64,000 bases of DNA from Nocardioides zeae (GTDB lineage Bacteria; Actinomycetota; Actinomycetes; Propionibacteriales; Nocardioidaceae). The translations under genes and the position numbers were made by a program. Below, one piece after another: positions 18,000 through 26,795 of this stretch. The stretch is taken from positions 3,100,001-3,164,000 of the forward strand of contig NZ_JAUTAN010000001.1 of the NCBI RefSeq assembly GCF_030818655.1, given 5' to 3'. Position 1 is the stretch's first letter. Every line of letters begins with the position of its first letter. Below the pieces are notes generated by a model. It was given only the letters and a program-made list of their open reading frames with translations, ran no database searches and was not told the DNA's origin.

Positions 18000-19178
18000 T
18001 CAGTCGATCGTGATGTCGTAGGAGGACGACAGCAGGTCGCGGACGTACTCGCGCACCTCGTCGTCGACGGCGTAGGCCTCGTCGATGCGCTGCTCGAGGT
18101 CCCCCGCGGCGTCGATCGGGTAGCCGCCGAGCACCTCGGCCGCCGCCTCCTGGAAGGCCGGGTCGGCACCGAGCTCGGCCGACGTCTCGCGCAGCAGCTC
18201 CACGGCCTCCTCCGGCGTGCCGGGGGGCACCCAGAGCGCCTTCTGGTACGTGTAGGTGAGACCCAGCAGGGCCTCGTACGCCGCGAGCTTCTCGGGGTCG
18301 GGCTCCGCGCCGTACACCTCGCGGTAGACCTCGACCACCGTCGGGATGTCCGCGAAGTTCGGGTCGCGCACGACGTGGCCGTCGGTGTCGAGCTGTCCCA
18401 GGGAGAAGAGGGCGACCGCCGACCCGTCCTCGACGAGCGGCTCGACCGCAGGGCCGTACGACGACGTGGTCTGGTAGTCCACGTCGATCTCGCCCCGCTG
18501 GAGGGCGAGGTTGACCGGGCCACGACCCTCGAAGCCGAAGACCGCCTCGAGGTCGAGGTCGAGCAGGTCGAAGGCCACGAGGGTGGTGAGGTCGAGACCC
18601 GTCGCCGCGATCCCGCCGAAGGTCAGCTCGTCGGAGCGCTCGACGAGGTCCGCGACGGAGCGGACACCCGCGGCGGTGCGGGCGTAGACCACCGCACCGG
18701 TGCCGTTCGCGAGGATCGGCACCAGCTCGGTGAAGTCGTACTTCACCGCCGGCAGCTCGAGCAGGTAGGGGACGACGCTCGTCGCCGTGCTGACGAGGAT
18801 CTCCGTGCCGTCGGGACGGGCGGAGGACACGAAGTGGTTGGTGCCCGCGATGCCCTCGCCGCCCTCGTCGTTGACGGGCGCGAAGCCCGGCTCGCCCGGC
18901 AGCGTGTGGCTGAGCTCGGTGCCGACGTAGCGCGCCCAGGTGTCCGTGCCGCCGCCCTCCGCCAGGGGGATCAGGAGCTCCAGCGTCTCGCCGTCGTAGT
19001 CGCCGTCGGCGGTCGAGGCGGGTGGGTTGAGGAGGTCGCCGCCGAGCACCGAGCCGACCACGGCGAGCACCGCGAAGCCCGCCATGACCTTGGCGGCGGT
19101 GCTGCGTCGGGGCGGCGGCGGGTCGTCGGGAGACGTCGACGCAGCGGCGTTGCTGACGTCGGGATCGGGTGCGGGCAT
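18000..19178 (-). CDS. TctC/Bug-type periplasmic substrate-binding protein
   Basis: 392 aa. An N-terminal cytoplasmic stretch rich in proline is followed by one membrane anchor (AAKVMAGFAVLAVVGSVLGG). There is no lipobox cysteine, so it is probably a membrane-tethered binding protein. The mature part has the Bug-family pattern LLIPLAEGGGTDTWARYVGTEL, GEGIAGTNHFVSS, and the PTVVEVYREVYG, WVPPGTPEEAVELLRE region near the end. It lies nine bases before the TctA-TctB gene. It should capture a carboxylate and deliver it to that permease. The start has GGAGGACAGCACC upstream. Confidence 0.85.
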   Translation of the reverse strand: MPAPDPDVSNAAASTSPDDPPPPRRSTAAKVMAGFAVLAVVGSVLGGDLLNPPASTADGDYDGETLELLIPLAEGGGTDTWARYVGTELSHTLPGEPGFAPVNDEGGEGIAGTNHFVSSARPDGTEILVSTATSVVPYLLELPAVKYDFTELVPILANGTGAVVYARTAAGVRSVADLVERSDELTFGGIAATGLDLTTLVAFDLLDLDLEAVFGFEGRGPVNLALQRGEIDVDYQTTSSYGPAVEPLVEDGSAVALFSLGQLDTDGHVVRDPNFADIPTVVEVYREVYGAEPDPEKLAAYEALLGLTYTYQKALWVPPGTPEEAVELLRETSAELGADPAFQEAAAEVLGGYPIDAAGDLEQRIDEAYAVDDEVREYVRDLLSSSYDITID

Positions 19179-19301
19179 GGTGCTGTCCTCCAGGTGCTGG
19201 TGTGAGGCGTATCACGAAATGGGCCCTGCGTGCGGGCGTGGTCGACCCACCGGCGGGCGGGGGCCGTGGTGACGGGGCGGCGCGGTCCGCCGGCGCTCGC
19301 G

Positions 19302-20402
19302 CTAGGCGGCGGTGTCGGGGCTGGAGAGCTGCGGGAGGTGGACGACCCCGCTCGCGAGCCGTCGGTAGGTGCGCACGACGCCCACGACGGGCGCACCGTC
19401 GCGCACCTCGAAGAAGGTGGCCACCGTCCCCGCGGGCGTGGCCAGCCGCAGCGACGCGGGGGCGTCGGCACCGTCGGCCAGCAGGTCGTGCACGACCGTT
19501 CCGGGTGTCCGCGCGGCGAACGTGAGCGCGACGCTGCCCGTGATGGGCGCCGCCGGGTGGACCTGGCCCATCGACAGCATCCGCAGACGCACGTCGGCCT
19601 CGCCGTCCGGGTCGGCGCTGACCAGCGCGAGCTTGGGCACGGCGCGCTCGGCCTCGGCCGGCGTGGGGGCGAGACCCATCCGCACCGCACCCTCGCGCCG
19701 GATGCGGTCGAGGCGGTCGAGCAGGTCGCGGTCGGCGTCGATGCGCGCCGGCGGCTCGTCGCCGCGGAGGCCGACGGAGGAGGCGAGCACGGCCACCACC
19801 GGCGCGCCGGCGTCGACCAGGGTCACCCGCGCCGCCGTCCCGTCGACCTCGATCGTCTCGGCCGTGCTCCCGCTCGGCAGGAGCGCGCCGGTGGTGCGCC
19901 CGACCGGGTCGACGAAGCCCATGCGGACCGGCGCGCCGAGGAAGGGCACGCCCGGGATCGCCGTGCTGCCCTCCTCGTCGAGGACACCGCCGGGGGTCGC
20001 GAGGAGCTGCAGGATGAGCTGCCCCGTGTTGGTGTTGTGGACGCGGACCACCGTCTCGCCGTCCGTGGCGCGCACCCATCCCTCCCGCACGGCGTACGCC
20101 GCGACGACGGCCGAGCAGTTGCCGCAGTTGCTGCCCCAGTCGACCTTCGCCTCGTCGATGCCGACCTGGGCGAACGTGTAGTCCACGTCGGCTCCGGGTC
20201 GCTCGGACGGCGCCAGGATGACGGCCTTGCTCGTCGTCGACGTGCCTCCGCCGACGCCGTCCACCTGACGGTGGTCCGGGCTCCCGAAGGCCCGGAGGAG
20301 CACCTCGTCGACCGACAGCTCGGGCAGACGCAGGTCGGCGTCCCGGAACACCCAGCACTTGCTGGTCCCGCCACGCATCCACACTGCCTCGATCTCGCGC
20401 AT
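19302..20402 (-). CDS. prpF: PrpF-family isomerase/tautomerase
   Basis: 366 aa with the PrpF two-domain (DapF-like) fold. Visible are AVWMRGGTSKCWVF at the start, GGGTSTTSKAVILAPS, and the active-site segment VDWGSNCGNCSAVVAAYAV. Family members isomerise unsaturated tricarboxylates such as 2-methylaconitate, 4-oxalomesaconate or aconitate. A start at 20402 (MREIEAVW) is preferred; reading from 20513 would add 37 non-family residues and cover the promoter palindrome. It shares a strand with the tricarboxylate transporter and is divergent from a LysR gene, so uptake followed by isomerisation of one tricarboxylate is a coherent reading. Confidence 0.83.
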   Translation of the reverse strand: MREIEAVWMRGGTSKCWVFRDADLRLPELSVDEVLLRAFGSPDHRQVDGVGGGTSTTSKAVILAPSERPGADVDYTFAQVGIDEAKVDWGSNCGNCSAVVAAYAVREGWVRATDGETVVRVHNTNTGQLILQLLATPGGVLDEEGSTAIPGVPFLGAPVRMGFVDPVGRTTGALLPSGSTAETIEVDGTAARVTLVDAGAPVVAVLASSVGLRGDEPPARIDADRDLLDRLDRIRREGAVRMGLAPTPAEAERAVPKLALVSADPDGEADVRLRMLSMGQVHPAAPITGSVALTFAARTPGTVVHDLLADGADAPASLRLATPAGTVATFFEVRDGAPVVGVVRTYRRLASGVVHLPQLSSPDTAA

Positions 20403-20493
20403 CGCCGTCCTCGTCGTCGTCCTGGTGGTGCTCCGGGGGACCAGCGTGTGACGGCGCCCATATGAAGCACAATCGCCAGTTAGGACATGAGGT

Positions 20494-20508
20494 TGAAGCA
20501 ATGCTTCA
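20494..20508. promoter_or_regulatory. Palindrome between prpF and the LysR gene
   Basis: TGAAGCAATGCTTCA, a perfect 15-bp palindrome; a half copy, TGAAGCA, sits 31 bases upstream at 20463. A site with a nearby half site is the usual layout of a LysR-type recognition plus activation region in a divergent promoter. Confidence 0.65.
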
Positions 20509-20574
20509 CGCATTAGGGGGCGGCGGCTGCGCCCCCGAGGCGCGGGCCAGTATTTAGGTCCTCTTCAGATCCCT

Positions 20575-20599
20575 TTACAGGTATGTAGCGTTCCTGTAA
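20575..20599. promoter_or_regulatory. Second inverted repeat just before the LysR start
   Basis: TTACAGG and CCTGTAA separated by 11 bases, ending ten bases before the GTG start at 20609. It may serve autoregulation of the LysR gene, or form an RNA hairpin in its leader. Confidence 0.4.
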
Positions 20600-20608
20600 G
20601 CAGATCCC

Positions 20609-21535
20609 GTGTACGACGTGAAGAGGTTGCAGGTGCTGGCGGCCGTCGTGGAGTGCGGATCGGTGACCCGGGCCGCCGCGGCGCTCAGCTACACGCCCTC
20701 GGCCGTGTCCCAGCAGATCCTCCGCCTCGAGCGCGAGGTCGGTCAGCCCCTGCTCGAGCGGCACCCCCGTGGCGTGCAGCCGACGGAGGCCGGGCTCGTG
20801 CTCGTCGGGCACGCCCGGAAGGTGCTGCGGCAGCTCGCTGCGGCCGAGTCGGACCTCGCCGAGATCGCGGGACTGCGCCGCGGCCGGCTGGACCTCGGCA
20901 CCTTCCCCACCATGGGCGCCTCCTTCCTGCCGCTCGCGGTGCGCCAGTTCCGCACCGACTACCCGGCGATCCAGCTGACGATCCACAGCGACCGCGAGGA
21001 CGGGCTCGTGCGCAAGCTCGAGGAGGGTCAGATCGGGCTGTCCCTGCTGTGGGACTACGAGTGGCAGCGGATGGACCCCGAGCGGTTGGCCCTGACCTCG
21101 CTGTTCTCCGATCCCACGGTGCTCCTGGTGGCCACCGACCACCCGCTGGCGCAGCGCCGGCGGGTGGCGATGGCGGACCTCGCCGAGGAGCAGTGGGTGA
21201 TCCGCGCGGGCGGGCACCCCGTGGTGGAGGTGCTCGAGCGGAGTGCCCTGGCCGCCGGGTTCACGCCGCGCATCTCGTTCCAGGCGAACGACTACCAGGA
21301 GGCCCAGGCGATGGTGAGCGTCGGGCTCGGCATCACCCTGGCCCCACGCACGGCCGTGCTCAACAAGCACCCCGGGGTCGAGGTCGTCTCGCTGGGCAGC
21401 ACCGCACCGCCGCGGCGCATCCTCGTGGCGCACCGTCCCGACCGGGTGCGCACCGCGACCGAGATCGCGTTCGCCGAGATCCTCGTGGAGACGGCGCGGG
21501 ACTACCAGGCCGAGGTGACCGCGGCCGGGCGCTGA
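20609..21535 (+). CDS. LysR-family regulator of the tricarboxylate block
   Basis: 308 aa. The N-terminal helix-turn-helix is VKRLQVLAAVVECGSVTRAAAALSYTPSAVSQQILRLEREVG. The C-terminal domain has the LysR effector fold (RLDLGTFPTMGASFLP, then EAQAMVSVGLGITLAPRTAV). It starts with GTG at 20609. It is divergent from prpF and the Tct genes, with a palindrome in the 206-bp gap, so it probably controls them in response to the transported acid. The stop is followed by the 45-bp hairpin element that separates it from the convergent ABC operon. Confidence 0.87.
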   Translation: MYDVKRLQVLAAVVECGSVTRAAAALSYTPSAVSQQILRLEREVGQPLLERHPRGVQPTEAGLVLVGHARKVLRQLAAAESDLAEIAGLRRGRLDLGTFPTMGASFLPLAVRQFRTDYPAIQLTIHSDREDGLVRKLEEGQIGLSLLWDYEWQRMDPERLALTSLFSDPTVLLVATDHPLAQRRRVAMADLAEEQWVIRAGGHPVVEVLERSALAAGFTPRISFQANDYQEAQAMVSVGLGITLAPRTAVLNKHPGVEVVSLGSTAPPRRILVAHRPDRVRTATEIAFAEILVETARDYQAEVTAAGR

Positions 21536-21565
21536 ACGGCCACCGGCGGCGGGACGCGCGACGAG

Positions 21566-21610
21566 GTCGTGGCCCCAGCGCCCCGTCTTCCGTGGCGCTG
21601 GGGCCACGAC
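21566..21610. repeat. 45-bp intergenic hairpin element, copy 2
   Basis: Same 15-bp arms as at 15540 and 43026; the loop again contains CCGTCTTCCG. It lies between convergent LysR and ABC permease genes. The right arm is part of a tandem duplication that follows immediately. Confidence 0.85.
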
Positions 21611-21642
21611 TCGCGTGGCGCGGGCCACGACTCGCGTGGCGC
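21601..21642. repeat. 21-bp perfect tandem duplication
   Basis: A 21-base unit starting GGGCCACGACTCGCG occurs twice in a row (21601-21621 and 21622-21642). It includes the last ten bases of the hairpin arm, so the second unit carries an extra partial arm that could compete for folding. Confidence 0.8.
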
Positions 21643-21646
21643 GGGA

Positions 21647-23398
21647 TCAGAGGTTGTCGAGCACGTTCTTCCCGCCGATGAGCATCGCGACGCCGACACC
21701 GAGGCCGGTCACGACCGTCATGAGCAGCGCCATCGCCGCCACCTGCGGGTAGAACCCGTTGGCCCAGAGGTCGTAGAGGCGCGTGCCCATCACCTGCGTC
21801 GTGGGGGCCCGCACGAGCAGCGAGGCCGCGAACTCGTGCGTGAGCAGGATGAACATGAGCGCGACCGCGCTGAGGATCGCAGGACGCATCAGCGGCAGGA
21901 TGATCCGCAGGTTCGTCACGAGCGAGCTCGCACCGCTGGTGGCCGAGGCCTCGGCGTACGTCTCCCCCAGCGACAGCAGGGCCGTCATCTGCAGACGGGT
22001 GGCGAACGGCAGCATCAGCACCACGTAGACGAGGACGATGACCGTGCGCGTGCCGTACAGGATGAACGGCGGCTGCGTGTAGGTCAGCAGGAACCCGACA
22101 CCGAAGATGACGGCCGGGATGCCCAGCGGCAGCGCGGTGATGAGGTCGCCCGCCAGCCGCAGCACGGTGTAGCGGCGGCCCCGCACGAGCAGGTTGGCCA
22201 TGGCGAACCCGAGGGGCACGCAGATCGCGACCGCCAGGGACGAGGCCACCAGGCTGGTGACGACGGAGTCGATGACGTCCGGGGTGCTGAGCAGCTGGCG
22301 GAAGTTGTCGAGCGTCAGCGCGTTCCACTGGATCGACTCCGACCAGTACGGCGAGAGCGCGACCGCGATCAGGCCGAGCAGGGGCGCGACCAGGGCGACG
22401 AAGCCGTAGATCACGACGGTCGAGACGGCCCACCAGGAGCGGGCGGGGGCCGAGCGGAACGCCTTGCCGCCGTGGGTGACGAAGCGGCTCTGGTTGCCGA
22501 GCAACGCCTTCTGGCCGAGCACGACGACGAGGCCCAGGATGACGAGCGGGGAGCCGGCCGCCGCGGCCGCGGCGAAGTCCGCCGGGGACTCGGAGACGCG
22601 GCGGTACATCTCGGTGGTCAGCACCTTCACGCCGGTGTTGGACCCCAGCAGCAGCGGGCCCGTGAACTGGCCGAGGCCGAGCAGCAGGGCCACACCGCCG
22701 CCGTACACGAGCGACGGCCGCAGCAGCGGCAGCACGACCCGGAAGAACACGCCGACCGTCGAGGAGCCGCTCGTCTGCGCCGCCTCGAGGTGCTCGGCGC
22801 TGATGCCGGCCATGCCGGCGCTGACGAACAGGTAGACGAACGAGGTCAGGCCGAAGCCGGTGAGCAGGATGATCCACGTCGGCGTGTAGACGTCGATCGG
22901 GCCCGACTCGAGGTGGTCCCACCAGGGGAGCGTGCGGAACGCGGCGTTGAGGTAGCCCGGTCCCGGGGACAGCAGGAACGCCCAGCCGCTGACGCTGGCG
23001 ATGGCCGGCATCACGATCGGCAGGACGGGGATGACGCGCAGCCAGGAGAACCGCGCCGGCAGGCGCGTCACGGCGAAGGCCAGCAGCGTGCCCAGCACCA
23101 TGGCGATGACCAGCGAGATCCCGCCCAGCTTGACCGTCGTCCAGATGACGGAGCCGATGTCGGGGCGCGAGTACTGAGCGTCGTAGCCGCGGGCGCCGTC
23201 CTCGAACGCGAGCGCCTGCAGCCGGTAGAGCGGCAGCACGACGAGGTAGCCGAGGAACAGGATGAGGGCGAGGTAGCCCAGGCGGGCTCCCCAGCCGCGA
23301 CGGTCGGTGAGCCGGTCGATCGAGGTGCGGAAGCGACCCGGCACCGGCGGGGGCGCCGGGCGGGACGCGGTGGGCGGGGGTGCGGTCGCGGTCGACAT
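21647..23398 (-). CDS. ABC transporter permease, two fused permease domains
   Basis: 583 aa with about twelve membrane segments in two homologous halves. Each half carries the EAA loop that contacts the ATPase: EHLEAAQTSGSSTVGVFFRVVLP in the first and ETYAEASATSGASSLVTNLRIILP in the second. This fused form is typical of FbpB/PhnV-type importers for iron(III), phosphonates, polyamines and other small ions. Three bases separate its start from the ATPase stop. It partners the ATPase at 23402-24601 and the lipoprotein at 25547-26590. The ligand cannot be told from the sequence. Confidence 0.9.
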   Translation of the reverse strand: MSTATAPPPTASRPAPPPVPGRFRTSIDRLTDRRGWGARLGYLALILFLGYLVVLPLYRLQALAFEDGARGYDAQYSRPDIGSVIWTTVKLGGISLVIAMVLGTLLAFAVTRLPARFSWLRVIPVLPIVMPAIASVSGWAFLLSPGPGYLNAAFRTLPWWDHLESGPIDVYTPTWIILLTGFGLTSFVYLFVSAGMAGISAEHLEAAQTSGSSTVGVFFRVVLPLLRPSLVYGGGVALLLGLGQFTGPLLLGSNTGVKVLTTEMYRRVSESPADFAAAAAAGSPLVILGLVVVLGQKALLGNQSRFVTHGGKAFRSAPARSWWAVSTVVIYGFVALVAPLLGLIAVALSPYWSESIQWNALTLDNFRQLLSTPDVIDSVVTSLVASSLAVAICVPLGFAMANLLVRGRRYTVLRLAGDLITALPLGIPAVIFGVGFLLTYTQPPFILYGTRTVIVLVYVVLMLPFATRLQMTALLSLGETYAEASATSGASSLVTNLRIILPLMRPAILSAVALMFILLTHEFAASLLVRAPTTQVMGTRLYDLWANGFYPQVAAMALLMTVVTGLGVGVAMLIGGKNVLDNL

Positions 23399-23401
23399 GG
23401 C

Positions 23402-24601
23402 TCAGACTCCCGTCGTCACGGCACGCAGGCCGCCGGTCGTGCCGGTGCCGCCCGTGCTGCCGGCCGTACCCGCGACCGCCAGGCCCGTCTGCGGCCTCTC
23501 GTCGAGGTCGGGCGCGAAGAGGCGGACGTCGGACGGCGCGAAGCCGACCTGGACCGGGGCACCCTCGGCGGCGTCGCGGAGCCAGGCACCGTGCTCCCGC
23601 GTGTCGGCCTCGAGGCTGAGCTGCTGGCCGGCGACGTCGACGAGCACGTCGTAGTGGCGACCACCGAACTCCTTCGTGACGAGCGTGGCGCCCAGCACGA
23701 CGTGGTGGGCGGGCGCCTGCTCGGCGGACCGGACGAGGTGGAGGTCCTGCTTGCGCAGACGGGCCACCACACGGTCGCCCGCCCCCCGCTCCGGGGTGCG
23801 GCCGCCGAGGTCGACGACCTCGCCCGACGCCGTGGTCCAGCCCGCCTCGCCGCGGGTCAGCTCGAGACGGTTGCCCATGCCGATGAAGGCGGCGACGTAC
23901 TCCGAGCCGGGCTCGTCGAAGACCCGCTGGGGGGTGTCGAGCTGCTCGAGCCGGCCGGCCTTCATGATGGCCAGCCGGTCGCCGAGCGCGAACGCCTCGG
24001 ACTGGTCGTGGGTCACGAAGACCGCGCTGAAGCCGAGGCGCTGGTGCAGCTGGTGGATCTGGGTGCGCACCTGGTCGCGCAGGCGGGCGTCGAGGTTGCT
24101 GAGGGGCTCGTCGAAGAGCACCAGGTCGGGCTCGGCGACGAGGCCGCGGGCCACCGCGACGCGCTGCTGCTGCCCGCCGCTCAGCTGGGCCGGGTAGCGG
24201 TCGAGCAGCATCTGGGTGTCCACCATCTCGGCGGCGCGCTCGACGGCGCCGCCCTTGAGGGCGTCCTTGCGCCCCCGCACCTTGAGCGGGTAGCCGATGT
24301 TCTTGCGCACCGTCAGGTGCGGCCACAGCGCGTAGGACTGGAACACCATGCCGATGTTGCGCTTGTGGGTGGACACGTCGACGTGCTTGCCGCTGTCGAA
24401 CACGGTGCGGTCGCCGAAGGAGATGTGACCGGCCTCAGGTCGCTCGAGGCCGGCGAGGCAGCGCAACGTCGTCGTCTTGCCGCAGCCGCTCGGCCCGAGG
24501 AGCACGACGAACTCGCCGTCCTCCACGCTCAGGTCGAGGTCGTCGACGACCGTGGTCGCGCCGAAGCGCTTCGTCAGGCCCTGCACGTTGAATCCGGACA
24601 C
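23402..24601 (-). CDS. ABC transporter ATP-binding protein (PotA/FbpC type)
   Basis: 399 aa. Walker A is GPSGCGKT (residues 36-43), the Q-loop is MVFQSYALWPH, the signature is LSGGQQQR, Walker B is LVLFDEPLSNLD and the switch histidine is in FVTHDQSEA. The C-terminal region from about residue 240 is a TOBE-type domain as in spermidine and iron importers, followed by a glycine/threonine-rich tail. It energises the fused permease encoded next. It lies between the SDR and the permease with only a few bases of spacing on each side, so all four genes form one operon. Confidence 0.92.
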   Translation of the reverse strand: MSGFNVQGLTKRFGATTVVDDLDLSVEDGEFVVLLGPSGCGKTTTLRCLAGLERPEAGHISFGDRTVFDSGKHVDVSTHKRNIGMVFQSYALWPHLTVRKNIGYPLKVRGRKDALKGGAVERAAEMVDTQMLLDRYPAQLSGGQQQRVAVARGLVAEPDLVLFDEPLSNLDARLRDQVRTQIHQLHQRLGFSAVFVTHDQSEAFALGDRLAIMKAGRLEQLDTPQRVFDEPGSEYVAAFIGMGNRLELTRGEAGWTTASGEVVDLGGRTPERGAGDRVVARLRKQDLHLVRSAEQAPAHHVVLGATLVTKEFGGRHYDVLVDVAGQQLSLEADTREHGAWLRDAAEGAPVQVGFAPSDVRLFAPDLDERPQTGLAVAGTAGSTGGTGTTGGLRAVTTGV

Positions 24602-24607
24602 GGGGGG

Positions 24608-25435
24608 TCACCTCATCGTCGGGGTCGGGCGGTCGGCCCGCTGGTCGGGGGTCTCGTCGCGGTCGAGCCGCGGCGTGGTGCGGCCGGCGGCGGTGCCGCC
24701 GTCCACCAGGAGGTCGGTGCCGGTGACGTACGACGCGTCGTCACCGACCAGGAAGCCGATGGCGCGGGCGACCTCGTCGGGGTGCCCCTGGCGCTGCATC
24801 GGGATGCTGCGGAGGTAGGCGTCCACGTCGACGACGTCGAAGCCCTTGCTGCTGCTGATGTCGGTGGCGATGCTGCCGGGGCAGACCGAGTTGCAACGCA
24901 CGCCGCGCTCGGCCAGCTCGAGGGCCGCCACGCGCGTCAGCGCGCGCACGCCGAACTTCGACGCGCCGTACGCACCGAGGCCGGTCGTGGCCAGCACGCC
25001 CCGCAGCGAGGAGACGGTGACGACGGCGCCGCCCCGGCCCACCGCTCGCGCGGCGGCGCGCAGGGCGAGGAACGTGCCGACGAGGTTGACGTCGACGATG
25101 CGGCGGAAGTCGTCCAGCGTCGCGGACGCGAGCTCCGCACGCTGGGCGATCCCCGCGGAGTGCACGAGCACGTCGAGCCCGTCGGGCGCCCAGCGCGCGA
25201 CCAGCTGGTCCCAGGCCGCCTCGTCGGCGACGTCGAGGCGGACGGCGGAGGCTCCGTCACCCAGCGCGGCCGCCAGGGCGCCGGCCCCGTCGACGTCGAT
25301 GTCGCCGAGGACGACCGTGGCTCCGCGGGCGTGGAGCAGCCGCGCGGTGGCGGCGCCGATCCCGCTGGCCGCGCCGGTGACGAGCGCGGTGCGGCCGTCG
25401 AGGACGGCCGTGGCGGGGAGCCGGGCGTCGGTCAT
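24608..25435 (-). CDS. SDR-family oxidoreductase embedded in the ABC operon
   Basis: 275 aa. Cofactor motif TGAASGIGAATARL, then HSAG in place of the usual NNAG, the active site VSSLRG with YGASKFG, and the C-terminal VTGTDLLVDGG typical of classical SDRs. The start at 25435 (MTDARLP) is used; 23 upstream in-frame residues are arginine-rich and have no support. It is the second gene of the importer operon, so it may oxidise or reduce the imported compound as the first catabolic step. The substrate is unknown. Confidence 0.87.
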   Translation of the reverse strand: MTDARLPATAVLDGRTALVTGAASGIGAATARLLHARGATVVLGDIDVDGAGALAAALGDGASAVRLDVADEAAWDQLVARWAPDGLDVLVHSAGIAQRAELASATLDDFRRIVDVNLVGTFLALRAAARAVGRGGAVVTVSSLRGVLATTGLGAYGASKFGVRALTRVAALELAERGVRCNSVCPGSIATDISSSKGFDVVDVDAYLRSIPMQRQGHPDEVARAIGFLVGDDASYVTGTDLLVDGGTAAGRTTPRLDRDETPDQRADRPTPTMR

Positions 25436-25546
25436 GGGCGGATCACCTCGCTGTCGGGTCGAGCGGACGGGTGGGCGGGCGGATCGGGAGGAACGGTGGG
25501 ACACGCGACGGGGCGGCGACCGGCCGGAGCCGGTCGCCGCCGTCGC

Positions 25547-26590
25547 TCACGGCAGGAAGAGGGACTCCCACTCCTGCTGGTAAGCCTGCACCTGCTCGGG
25601 CGTCAGCGCGTCCGGGTCGGGCAGCTCGATGGCGCCGGCGTCCGCCACCGCACCGTTGCCCTCGCCCAGGACGGAGGCGTAGCCGACGTTGAGCGCGGCC
25701 TGGCCGTCCTCACTGACCATGAAGTCGGCGAGCACCTGGGCGGCGTTGGGGTGCGGCGCGACCTTGAGGATGTGGGAGTACCAGGGGGTGCCCCACGCCG
25801 GGTCGGGCAGCTTCCAGTCGACCGGCGCGCCGGCCTCGACCTCGGCCACGAGCGGCTGCACGCCCGGGGCGGCGACGATCTCGCCGGAGGTCAGCGCCTG
25901 GGCGATGCCCAGTGCACTCGGGTAGATGCGCGGCTCGAGCTCGGCGAGCTGCTCGACGAAGTCGGGGCCGAAGTTGTCCTCGTAGAACGAGTAGAAGTCG
26001 ACGTACGCCGCGATGCCCTGCGGGTTGACGATGCCGATCTTCCCGGCGTACTGCTCGTCGAGCATGTCCTGCGGCTCCTCGAAGCCGTCCGGCACCGCGT
26101 CGGTGTTCCAGCCCATGGCGAAGACGGCCGCGCTGGTGAGGAAGAACGAGTCCGCGATGACGTTCTCGTCGCGGTCGAACGCCTCCTCGTCGAACGAGGG
26201 CCCGCGCAGGTCGGCGACCGAGTACTGACCGGACTCCGACACCGTCGTGATCCAGGCCGCGTCGGTGACCATGTGGACGTCCGCGGTGCCGCGCCCGGTC
26301 TGGTTCTCGACCTCGACCTTGGGGTTCATCTCGGCGTCCGTGCCGCGCACGAACTTCATGTCGATGTCGGGGTAGGCGTCCTCGAAGGCGACCTCGAGGG
26401 CCTCGAGGCGCGTCGGGTTCTGGCTCGAGTAGAGCAGCACCTCGCCCTCCTCGTTCGCCGCGGCGACGACGGCGTCCCAGTCGCCCTCGACGGCCTCGCC
26501 CCCGCTGCCGCCGCTGTCGCTGCCGCACCCGGCGAGCACGACTGCCAACGCCGACACCGCCACGCCCGTCCGGATCACTGTGGTCCTCAT
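25547..26590 (-). CDS. ABC transporter substrate-binding lipoprotein
   Basis: 347 aa. The signal peptide ends in a lipobox, LAVVLAGC with C22 as the lipidated cysteine, followed by a serine/glycine linker. The mature part resembles iron(III)/polyamine-class binding proteins: EGEVLLYSSQNPTRLEALEVAFEDAYP at the start and GIAQALTSGEIVAAPGVQPL in the middle. The ATG at 26590 follows GGAGGAACGGC. It heads the operon with the SDR, ATPase and permease. A copy of the shared TGAACTGA-type palindrome sits 20 bases upstream, which ties the importer to the CoA regulon next door. Confidence 0.88.
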   Translation of the reverse strand: MRTTVIRTGVAVSALAVVLAGCGSDSGGSGGEAVEGDWDAVVAAANEEGEVLLYSSQNPTRLEALEVAFEDAYPDIDMKFVRGTDAEMNPKVEVENQTGRGTADVHMVTDAAWITTVSESGQYSVADLRGPSFDEEAFDRDENVIADSFFLTSAAVFAMGWNTDAVPDGFEEPQDMLDEQYAGKIGIVNPQGIAAYVDFYSFYEDNFGPDFVEQLAELEPRIYPSALGIAQALTSGEIVAAPGVQPLVAEVEAGAPVDWKLPDPAWGTPWYSHILKVAPHPNAAQVLADFMVSEDGQAALNVGYASVLGEGNGAVADAGAIELPDPDALTPEQVQAYQQEWESLFLP

Positions 26591-26609
26591 GCCGTTCCTC
26601 CAGCTGAAG

Positions 26610-26629
26610 TTGAACTGATATCGGTTCAA
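26610..26629. promoter_or_regulatory. CoA-regulon operator, site a (ABC importer promoter)
   Basis: TTGAACTGATATCGGTTCAA, nearly palindromic. It matches 15 of 20 positions with the site at 37889 and lies 20 bases before the binding-protein ATG. One of seven sites of the same type between 26.6 and 41.5 kb. Confidence 0.65.
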
Positions 26630-26755
26630 GGTAGTGCGGCCGGGCTGTGGCGTCAATCACTAGTTCGACCCGACTGGACATGCGCTGCGATCCGCGTCCG
26701 CCGAGCGCTCCCGGGCGCTCCCGGGCGCTCCGAGGCGCGCCCGGGCAGGCCGAAG

Positions 26756-26783
26756 CACCCCGTCCGCGCGGGCGGACGGGGTG
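26756..26783 (-). terminator. Hairpin terminator at the end of the large leftward operon
   Basis: Perfect 12-bp stem CACCCCGTCCGC / GCGGACGGGGTG with a 4-base loop, 12 bases after the stop of the EthD-type gene. The next bases downstream hold a short GCGCTCCCGG tandem repeat (26705-26731), not a T-run. Confidence 0.7.
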
Positions 26784-26795
26784 GAGGGCGGGGGC

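Noticed and set aside
20402..20513. A longer start for the PrpF-type gene
   Set aside because: The extra 37 residues are unlike the family and would cover the palindrome at 20494-20508 in the divergent promoter.
26705..26731. GCGCTCCCGG tandem repeat (two and a half units)
   Set aside because: Very short and made of common GC-rich words next to a terminator; no sign of a functional repeat array or CRISPR.
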